NCBI RefSeq assembly: GCF_964355755.1
Contig: NC_092677.1
Span: 10,500,601 to 10,564,600 of the forward strand
Reading direction: 5' to 3'
DNA: 64,000 bases
Source of the DNA: Antedon mediterranea
Taxonomy: Eukaryota > Echinodermata > Crinoidea > Comatulida > Antedonidae
The notes beneath the pieces are model-generated. The model did not search any database, was not told the origin of the DNA, and was given only the letters and a program-made list of their open reading frames with translations. Every line of letters starts with the position of its first letter. Position 1 is the stretch's first letter. A program made the position numbers and the translations under genes. Shown piece by piece: positions 61,701 to 64,000 of this stretch.

Positions 61701-63903
61701 GGCACATTGATTACCATCACAGGCATTTATTACTGCAATAAACATGTAATACATTCCTAAAATTCCATGGTAATCTTGATAGAAGATATAGACGTACTGG
61801 GCAACTAAATAGCTCACTACTAGTTATTATATATTTTTTTTCTTATGCCAAAGCCCTAAAGTTAATTTGTTACTCTATGATATTTATATTGGATAGCAGG
61901 CGGTAAGTGCCCCTTAAATCAAACCATAGAAAACAGGGCATCATGCTGACATCCCTGCTCAACGCTTACGCGATTATGCTTTTGAATTAGCACCTTCCAT
62001 AACAGAATTGTTTAATAGTGCATTAAAACAAGGAATTTTCAAAGATATTTTAAAAAATAAATTCAGCCTTGTATTGGTCTCCGGAATTATTGGAGATACT
62101 GATTTCAATGACCTCCACCGTTAGCAAGACATTTTAGATATTTGAGAATAATTAGATGGTACCCGTCTATTGGTTGACGGGTAATATTATTAATACTTTA
62201 TGCTCAAACACAATGTTTTAAAATAAGTCTCTTGATTCTAGGATATTGTATTCTACTTACAAGCTTCACAAAATTGTCCAGTGTAACATGATGGACAAGA
62301 ACACGTGTATGCTGTACAGGAACCAGCAACCTGGACACAACCACCTCCATTCTGGCAAGCATGGTTAGAACAAGCATTCAACACTGATAAAAAAAACATG
62401 ACATGAATTACACACATTGTGTACTAGACTAAGAAGAATAACAATTTAGATTGACTATGAATAATGGTATACAAGTAGAAATGAAAATAAAACTCACAAG
62501 TTTCACAGAATGTTCCAGTATAACATGATGGACAAGAACATGTGTATGCTGTACAGGAACCAGAAACCTGAACACAACCAGCCCCATTCTGACAAGCATT
62601 ATTAGAGCAAGCATTCAACACTGAAACAAAAACAATATAAACAATGGGTATCATAAACAATGGGTATCATAAGCATTCAGCAATGCAATAATAATAAATA
62701 TGAAAAAACAATCAACAAAGCCAGATAAAATTGAAATATAAATGTATTCTTTTTATGTACATCATTAAGATGAAGAATGGACAACCAAAGAAACTCACAA
62801 GTTTCACAGAATTGTCCAGTGTAACATGATGAACAAGAACATGTGTATGCTGTACAGGAACCAGAAACTTGGACACAACCAGCTCCATTCTGACAAGCAT
62901 GGTTAGAGCAAGCATTCAACACTGTTAAAACAAACATGACATGAATTACACACATTGTGTACTAGACTAAGAAGAGTAACAATTTAGATTGACTATGAAT
63001 AATGATATACAAGTAGAAATGAAAATGAAACTCACAAGTTTCACAGAAAGTTCCAGTGTAACATGATGGACAAGAACATGTGTATGCTGTACAGGAACCA
63101 GAAACCTGGACACAACCAGCTCCATTCTGGCAAGCGTTGTTGCTACAAGCATTCAACACTAACATAGAGAAACATTAAAAAACAAATTGATAACAGACAA
63201 ACATTAAACAATTAGACACATTGTAAACCAGACTCCTTTATAATGAGTATACGTTCTTTAAGAAAAACTGGGATCTTACAAGTTTCACAGAATGTTCCAG
63301 TGTAACATGATGGACAAGTACATGTGTATGCTGTACAGGAACCAGAAACCTGGACACAAAATGCTCCATTCTGACAAGCGTTGTTGTTACATGCATTCAA
63401 TACTAACATAGAGAAATATTAAGAACAAATTGATATCACACAAACATGAAATAATTAGACACATTGTGAACCGGATTGAGAAGACATTACTTTATACTGA
63501 GTATACATTGGAAGCTTACAAGTTTCACAGAATGTTCCGGTATAACAGTTTGGACAAGAACATGTGTATGCTGTACAGGAACCAGAAACCTGGACACAAC
63601 CAGCTCCATTCTGACAAGCATTGTTGTTACAAGCATTCAATACTGAAATGAATGATTAAAATGGTTTGACAAAACAAGGACAAGAACAATATAATACAGA
63701 TCATGAAAAACACAAGAAACGAAAAAAACTGACAAGTTTAAGAAAACAAACAATATTAGAAATGACATATTGAATCTTACAAGTTTCACAGAATTGTCCA
63801 GTGTAACATGATGGACAGCTACATGTATATGCTGTACAGGAGCCAGAAACCTGGACACAAGCAGCTCCATTCTGACAAGCATGGTTAGAACAGGCATTCA
63901 ATA
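25516..63903 (-). CDS. Giant EGF-repeat type I membrane protein (5' end outside window)
   Basis: One minus-strand gene is inferred from 92 consecutive exons, all separated by phase-1 introns. In protein order (high to low coordinate): 73 near-identical 123-bp exons (63903 to 42030), each one eight-cysteine EGF-like domain of 41 residues; then 17 more divergent EGF exons plus one truncated, RRRR-bearing EGF exon; then a transmembrane/tail exon. Two array exons (44439, 46625) have damaged splice sites. The visible part encodes about 3,800 residues. There is no signal peptide in the window, so the start lies beyond 64000. Role: an extended extracellular rod anchored in the plasma membrane is the natural reading; adhesion, matrix or recognition functions are all possible. 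It is not Notch: there are no LNR repeats, RAM region or ankyrin repeats, and the tail is very short. Whether all exons enter one transcript cannot be seen from DNA. Confidence 0.85.
26129..26248 (-). CDS. EGF gene: membrane-proximal EGF exon
   Basis: 120 bp, six-cysteine EGF ([13 protein letters not shown] then [11 protein letters not shown]). CANDGTC fits the O-fucose consensus C2-x4-S/T-C3. Confidence 0.85.
26650..26811. mobile_element. TTAA-flanked MITE in an EGF-gene intron
   Basis: TTAA at the left (26650) and a TGAA variant at the right (26808). Termini CCTCTGTCCACACTATCAAA and its inverted partner. The interior has GTGATGTGCCCATATATGG. Confidence 0.85.
26842..26949 (-). CDS. EGF gene: short EGF exon
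   Basis: 108 bp, six cysteines ([10 protein letters not shown] then [12 protein letters not shown]). The C1-C2 spacing is shortened to a single residue. Confidence 0.8.
27720..28096. mobile_element. Inverted-repeat MITE (about 377 bp)
   Basis: The left end AAGCCGATTTTCCACTAGGC, continuing GAATTTGTTCGCGC, recurs inverted at 28061-28096. The interior is rich in TTCGC/GCGAA words. It resembles the short element at 2108-2265 in its terminal AARGCC-ATTTTC. No protein is supported. Confidence 0.8.
28180..28290 (-). CDS. EGF gene: truncated EGF exon with RRRR (furin-like) motif
   Basis: 111 bp, phase-1 on both sides. It begins as a normal EGF ([18 protein letters not shown], then YIC) with four cysteines, but the C5-C6 loop is replaced by [17 protein letters not shown] fits the R-x-K/R-R consensus of furin-type proprotein convertases. 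It is encoded two EGF exons ahead of the transmembrane exon, so cleavage would release the large ectodomain. CTSNPC fits the O-glucose consensus. Confidence 0.75.
28726..28836 (-). CDS. EGF gene: canonical EGF exon
   Basis: 111 bp, six cysteines: [14 protein letters not shown] then [14 protein letters not shown]. Carries both O-glucose (CQSNPC) and O-fucose (CQNGGTC) consensus sites. Confidence 0.88.
29150..29296. mobile_element. TTAA-flanked MITE, best-preserved copy
   Basis: TTAA-GCTCTGTCTACATTATCAAA at the left and its inverted copy (TTTGATAGTGTAGACAGAGG) followed by TTAA at the right. About 139 bp between target duplications. The interior repeats TGATGTGCCCAAATATGGTA and the inverted CCATATATGAGCACATCAC. 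Confidence 0.9.
29949..30068 (-). CDS. EGF gene: EGF exon, founder of a small tandem family
   Basis: 120 bp, six cysteines: [14 protein letters not shown] then [16 protein letters not shown]. Closely related to the next three exons (30578, 30962, 31349). Confidence 0.85.
30339..30560. mobile_element. Inverted-repeat MITE (about 222 bp)
   Basis: The left end GTCGTATTCGATT is matched inverted at the right (AATCGAATACGAC). The interior is full of GTTGAGTAC and CGTTGACAACG words, also in inverted arrangement. It sits in the intron between two duplicated EGF exons and makes that intron longer than its siblings. Confidence 0.75.
30578..30691 (-). CDS. EGF gene: EGF exon (tandem copy 1)
   Basis: 114 bp, [14 protein letters not shown] and [13 protein letters not shown]. 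First of three copies of an exon-plus-intron unit of about 385 bp. Confidence 0.85.
30962..31078 (-). CDS. EGF gene: EGF exon (tandem copy 2)
   Basis: 117 bp, nearly identical to the neighbouring copies, including flanking intron sequence. C-terminal variant ends CQTSTS. Confidence 0.85.
31349..31477 (-). CDS. EGF gene: EGF exon (tandem copy 3), two possible acceptors
   Basis: Same tandem family. The better acceptor (TTATTGCAG) gives 129 bp and adds four residues (TGTA) before NAC. An inner acceptor, which would end the exon at 31465, gives 117 bp. Both keep phase 1. Confidence 0.8.
31672..31788. mobile_element. Partial TTAA-family MITE next to a SINE fragment
   Basis: Right terminus CTAGTTTGATAGTGTAGACA then GAGC. 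The left terminus is missing. Immediately left (about 31630-31655) is TGGATTTGAACCAGAGACC, a B-box-like tRNA-derived sequence on the minus strand. Confidence 0.7.
31847..31960 (-). CDS. EGF gene: canonical EGF exon
   Basis: 114 bp, six cysteines: [14 protein letters not shown] then [15 protein letters not shown]-fucose consensus present. Confidence 0.88.
32336..33467. repeat. Direct duplication inside a long intron
   Basis: Bases 32336-32632 recur at about 33097-33467. The shared part runs from GGCTTCGCATTTTTCTATCT through GGGCCCTTTGAGAATAAACT. The second copy has an internal extra repeat of about 60-70 bp (GCTAGAGTACACCATCATAA). It looks like part of a larger dispersed element (about 32070-34440); no coding potential was recognised. 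Confidence 0.7.
34302..34374. mobile_element. Tc1/mariner (pogo)-like terminal fragment
   Basis: Ends GGATTCTACTGTA, the inverse of the TACAGTAGAATCC terminus seen at 10383, and contains the GGGGACAC and AAAGTCCCC words of that family. Confidence 0.45.
34841..34972 (-). CDS. EGF gene: EGF exon, two possible acceptors
   Basis: Six cysteines: [13 protein letters not shown] then [14 protein letters not shown]. It has an O-glucose consensus (CDSSPC). The exon ends at 34972 (132 bp) or 34963 (123 bp) depending on acceptor; both keep phase. Confidence 0.82.
35268..35341 (-). repeat. tRNA-derived SINE fragment
   Basis: The minus strand reads GGTTAGATAGTGGAACGG (A-box region) and later GGGTTCGAGCC (B box), then CTTACTCGCTCC. 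Cloverleaf pairing of the acceptor stem is poor. Confidence 0.55.
35608..35721 (-). CDS. EGF gene: canonical EGF exon
   Basis: 114 bp, six cysteines: [14 protein letters not shown] then [14 protein letters not shown]-fucose consensus present. Confidence 0.87.
35796..35925. mobile_element. Mariner/pogo-like relic
   Basis: CTCTATTAAGGGGACACC at the left and GTCACCTTAATAGGGGTG at the right form an imperfect inverted pair of the same family as the fragment at 10383. Confidence 0.45.
36339..36494 (-). CDS. EGF gene: long EGF exon
   Basis: 156 bp: [36 protein letters not shown]. Seven cysteines, with an extra one in the enlarged C3-C4 loop. O-fucose consensus present. Confidence 0.82.
36765..36842 (+). 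repeat. Possible tRNA-derived SINE fragment
   Basis: GGAGCCATAGTTTGGTGGTT resembles a tRNA 5' half with A box. The B-box region (TTCCAGGGTTG) is degenerate. Confidence 0.35.
36991..37164 (-). CDS. EGF gene: longest EGF exon
   Basis: 174 bp: [13 protein letters not shown], then an enlarged C3-C4 loop ([20 protein letters not shown]), then [12 protein letters not shown]. Six cysteines, O-fucose consensus present. Confidence 0.83.
37433..37546. mobile_element. Partial TTAA-family MITE
   Basis: TTAA at 37433, internal GGTGGTGATATACGCAAATA and CCATATATGGGCACATCACA, and an eroded right terminus GTTGATAGTGTAGAAAAGGC. Confidence 0.65.
37672..37806 (-). CDS. EGF gene: canonical EGF exon
   Basis: 135 bp, six cysteines: [14 protein letters not shown] then [15 protein letters not shown]-fucose consensus present. 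Confidence 0.87.
38776..38821. repeat. LINE-type 3' tail remnant
   Basis: GTGAATAAAGAATTTGACTT followed by degenerate TTGAACTTTGACTTT repeats, as seen at the 3' ends of some non-LTR elements. No coding part is attached. Confidence 0.3.
38966..39035 (+). mobile_element. Terminal fragment of the Penelope-like family
   Basis: GAGGCAGTTTTAACCTATTT through TATCCTGCCTATGCAGCTCT matches the 3' end of the Penelope-like insertion at 56825-56886. It lies in an EGF-gene intron. Confidence 0.65.
39392..39598. repeat. 65-bp tandem repeat, three copies
   Basis: Three nearly identical units (AAAAGAAGCCTGCCACATCC ... TTTGCAAAAGTAAAGGTAAT), the last followed by a partial copy. Intronic. Confidence 0.9.
39631..39762 (-). 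CDS. EGF gene: transitional seven-cysteine EGF exon
   Basis: 132 bp: [14 protein letters not shown], then [11 protein letters not shown], then [11 protein letters not shown]. It has the extra cysteine before C4 that marks the array domains, but keeps Gly (not Cys) in the C5-C6 loop, so it is intermediate between the two types. Confidence 0.85.
40489..40617 (-). CDS. EGF gene: eight-cysteine EGF exon, closest to the membrane
   Basis: 129 bp: [13 protein letters not shown], then [19 protein letters not shown]. This is the most C-terminal domain with both extra cysteines. Confidence 0.85.
40932..41054 (-). CDS. EGF gene: eight-cysteine EGF exon
   Basis: 123 bp: [15 protein letters not shown], then [19 protein letters not shown]. 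Same length and cysteine plan as the array exons but diverged in sequence. Confidence 0.85.
41280..41402 (-). CDS. EGF gene: eight-cysteine EGF exon
   Basis: 123 bp: [14 protein letters not shown], then [19 protein letters not shown]. Shares [10 protein letters not shown] with the array units. Confidence 0.85.
42030..42893 (-). CDS. EGF array block A: four 123-bp exons
   Basis: Exons start at 42030, 42267, 42509 and 42771; each is 123 bp. The unit reads [11 protein letters not shown][A/G]x[25 protein letters not shown]. Introns are mostly about 114-119 bp and nearly as conserved as the exons (ACAAACATGACATGAATTAC; GTGTACTAGACTAAGAAGAG). The cysteine plan is C-x4-C-x5-C-x6-C-x4-C-x-C-x2-C-x5-C. 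Confidence 0.9.
43430..45488 (-). CDS. EGF array block B: first nine-exon unit
   Basis: Exon starts: 43430, 43734, 43985, 44202, 44439, 44681, 44918, 45154, 45366. The block matches block C exon for exon at an offset of about 2.18-2.20 kb, including intron lengths. The exon at 44439-44561 looks dead: the acceptor AG is TG, the donor GT is TT, and the last cysteine codon is Phe. The others keep eight cysteines and GT-AG sites. Confidence 0.88.
44439..44561 (-). pseudogene. Dead EGF exon: acceptor, donor and last Cys lost
   Basis: On the plus strand the usual AACACTGAT (acceptor) is AACACAGAT and the usual GTCAC (donor) is GTCAA. The C-terminal FCET is FFET. Because flanking introns are phase 1 on both sides, skipping it keeps the reading frame. 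Its duplicate at 46625-46747 shares only the acceptor lesion. Confidence 0.85.
45608..47674 (-). CDS. EGF array block C: second nine-exon unit
   Basis: Exon starts: 45608, 45930, 46181, 46388, 46625, 46867, 47104, 47340, 47552. Duplicate of block B. The exon at 46388 has lost the fifth cysteine (TFSC instead of TCSC). The exon at 46625 has the same mutated acceptor as its block-B partner but an intact donor and all eight cysteines. Confidence 0.88.
46625..46747 (-). pseudogene. EGF exon with lost splice acceptor
   Basis: The coding unit is intact, with eight cysteines and a good GT donor, but the acceptor dinucleotide reads TG (AACACAGAT on the plus strand). The nearest internal AG, in CTTGTCAG, lies 32 nt inside and would shift the frame, so skipping is more likely than cryptic use. 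Confidence 0.75.
47789..48889 (-). CDS. EGF array block D: five exons
   Basis: Exon starts: 47789, 48056, 48293, 48530, 48767. Regular spacing of 237-267 bp. All eight cysteines and GT-AG sites kept. The exon at 48767 reads NACDNNVC-type (ACAAACATTG in place of ACAAGCATTG on the plus strand). Confidence 0.88.
49030..50339 (-). CDS. EGF array block E: six-exon unit, copy 1
   Basis: Exon starts: 49030, 49267, 49504, 49743, 49980, 50217. The first four match block F at an offset of 1449 bp. The exon at 49504 has lost the fifth cysteine (YTSSC for YTCSC). Confidence 0.88.
50479..51576 (-). CDS. EGF array block F: partial second copy of the six-exon unit
   Basis: Exon starts: 50479, 50716, 50953, 51192, 51454. 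The exon at 50953 carries the same Cys-to-Ser change as its partner at 49504, so that substitution predates this duplication. Confidence 0.88.
51691..55531 (-). CDS. EGF array block G: four-exon unit of 1.09 kb, nearly four copies
   Basis: Exon starts: 51691, 51915, 52152, 52464; 52782, 53001, 53239, 53550; 53868, 54087, 54324, 54635; 54953, 55171, 55409. Successive copies are offset by 1091, 1086 and 1085 bp. Each unit has characteristic members: one with CQNGATC (O-fucose consensus), one with CQNGAFC, and two of the common form. Intron sequences also repeat with the 1.09-kb period. Confidence 0.9.
55669..59571 (-). CDS. EGF array block H: eleven exons with larger, diverged introns
   Basis: Exon starts: 55669, 56024, 56953, 57299, 57567, 58088, 58561, 58767, 58990, 59227, 59449. 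Exons stay near consensus while introns differ in length and sequence and carry insertions (Penelope-like fragment at 56196, dispersed repeat at 57741). The exons at 59227 and 59449 share the variant [10 protein letters not shown]. All GT-AG and phase 1. Confidence 0.87.
56196..56891 (+). mobile_element. 5'-truncated Penelope-like retroelement (GIY-YIG remnant)
   Basis: Inserted in the intron between EGF exons 56024 and 56953. A 15-bp direct repeat ATAAATATAAATGTA flanks it (56181-56195 and 56892-56906). The plus strand encodes [10 protein letters not shown] then [10 protein letters not shown], the start of the GIY-YIG endonuclease of Penelope-like elements, and after a deletion/frameshift near 56360 [18 protein letters not shown] and the C-terminal end (stop about 56550). 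A hammerhead-like motif lies at 56772-56814. The reverse transcriptase is absent. Confidence 0.8.
56772..56814 (+). ncRNA. Hammerhead-ribozyme-like motif in the Penelope-like element
   Basis: Order: TTTTCAC, CTGATGA, T-GGGC-TAT-GCCC, GAAA, CATGTC, GTTAAAA. CTGATGA and GAAA are the hammerhead core boxes. GGGC/GCCC forms stem II. TTTTCAC pairs with GTTAAAA (six of seven) as stem I. GTC would be the cleavage triplet. The extra U before stem II departs from the classical core, so activity is uncertain. Such ribozymes are known from Penelope-like elements. Confidence 0.5.
57741..58030. repeat. Dispersed repeat (copy 1)
   Basis: TATATAGCACTTGATGCACA, later CAGGTACCCATTTGTACACC and GTGTCTTGCCTAAGGACACA, ending in a GGATTGGATTCCC B-box-like segment. 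The same modules occur at 59855-60146 and, in part, at about 40085-40235. Confidence 0.65.
59855..60146. repeat. Dispersed repeat (copy 2), split by a hAT-like element
   Basis: TTTATATAGCACCTAATGTT, CAGGTACCCATTTATACACC, GTATCTTGCCTAAGGATACA and GTTGGATTCGAACCTCGATC. Its end (ACACTGCGC) reappears after the inserted element at 61209 (CTGCGCCACATG). Confidence 0.65.
60149..61208. mobile_element. Non-autonomous hAT-like element (about 1.06 kb)
   Basis: Left terminus GGCCCGTAGCCAGGGGGGGT; right terminus CCTGGCTACGGCCCTG, its inverted partner (CAGGGCCGTAGCCAGG is a hAT-style end). Both ends carry G/C homopolymer runs and GAACCCCCC. CTGCGC on both sides may be part of a target duplication. No transposase was recognised inside. 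Confidence 0.7.
61332..61732 (-). CDS. EGF array block I: two isolated exons
   Basis: Exons 61332-61454 ([15 protein letters not shown], near consensus) and 61610-61732, the most diverged array member ([38 protein letters not shown]). Both are 123 bp with eight cysteines and phase-1 sites. Confidence 0.87.
61966..62088 (+). pseudogene. Probable reverse-transcriptase remnant
   Basis: A short frame reads [20 protein letters not shown], then [10 protein letters not shown], like the region just ahead of the RT fingers in CR1/jockey-type LINEs (usually ...ELAPxLTxIFNxSLxxGxxPxxWK). No RT catalytic motif is nearby. The match is by eye and short. Confidence 0.4.
62261..63903 (-). CDS. EGF array block J: seven exons at the window edge
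   Basis: Exon starts: 62261, 62498, 62799, 63036, 63280, 63520, 63781. All are 123 bp, eight cysteines, GT-AG, phase 1. The exon at 62799 has CSSC for CPSC; the one at 63280 has CQNGAFC. The last (63781-63903) is still a mid-array module, so the gene continues past 64000. Confidence 0.88.
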
Positions 63904-64000
63904 CTATTGAAGAATAATCCAAAGAAATATTAAATTATAATTATAAGAATCCAATCATAATAATAAATTGACAAGTCAATGGCGTAACACAGAGGCCAGA

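Noticed and set aside
43386-63651. Plus-strand open frames through the EGF array
   Set aside because: They are antisense shadows of the 123-bp exons; they recur with the repeat and show no independent coding character or splice structure.
25516-63903. Identification of the EGF gene as Notch or a fibropellin
   Set aside because: There are no LNR, RAM or ankyrin regions, no avidin-like domain, and the tail is about 20 residues after a transmembrane helix. EGF repeats alone are not diagnostic.
42030-63903. Regular spaced repeats as a CRISPR array
   Set aside because: The repeats are 123-bp protein-coding exons with splice sites in a eukaryotic gene; the intervening DNA is intron, itself repeated, not unique spacers.

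Overview
The window is animal genomic DNA. Genes are interrupted by GT-AG introns, the background is AT-rich, and intergenic and intronic DNA is full of transposon relics (MITEs, a CR1/jockey-type LINE, a Penelope-like fragment, tRNA-derived SINEs). Gene content (a Herp/HERPUD gene, a two-domain phosphoethanolamine N-methyltransferase, a very large EGF-repeat protein) and repeats rich in AGGCCTA suggest a marine invertebrate deuterostome, probably an echinoderm. That assignment is inference; nothing in the window identifies the species.

Layout. (1) 1-602: a MITE and probable 3' flank. (2) 603-1748, minus: an intronless three-Ig, single-pass membrane protein. (3) 1749-5374: intergenic, with a MITE, an (AAT)n tract and a near-perfect hairpin. 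(4) 5375-9655, plus: a seven-exon HERPUD homologue of the ER-associated degradation machinery; a copy of part of its exon 3 lies in intron 4. (5) 11701-20553, plus: a twelve-exon gene for a two-domain phosphoethanolamine N-methyltransferase of about 491 residues. A 5'-truncated LINE with a long open frame and a 9-bp target duplication sits in its intron 6, antisense to it. (6) 20554-25515: intergenic, with a 1.6-kb foldback-like element whose inverted arms are minisatellites. (7) 25516-63903, minus, 5' end beyond the window: one very large gene for a type I membrane protein made almost entirely of EGF-like domains, one per exon, all joined by phase-1 introns.

The EGF gene is the main object here. 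From the C-terminus it has a transmembrane exon, two EGF exons, a truncated EGF exon ending in an RRRR motif, then 14 exons of increasingly array-like EGF domains, then 73 near-identical 123-bp exons. Each array exon encodes a 41-residue unit with eight cysteines rather than six. With the divergent exons the window encodes about 3,800 residues if every exon is used. The array grew by nested segmental duplications (nine-exon, six-exon and four-exon units). Two related exon copies have lost the splice acceptor, one of them also the donor and a cysteine, so some modules are probably skipped without shifting the frame.

The genes do not form an obvious functional unit. HERPUD and the methyltransferase look like ordinary housekeeping or metabolic genes. 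The Ig protein and the EGF giant both look like cell-surface proteins.
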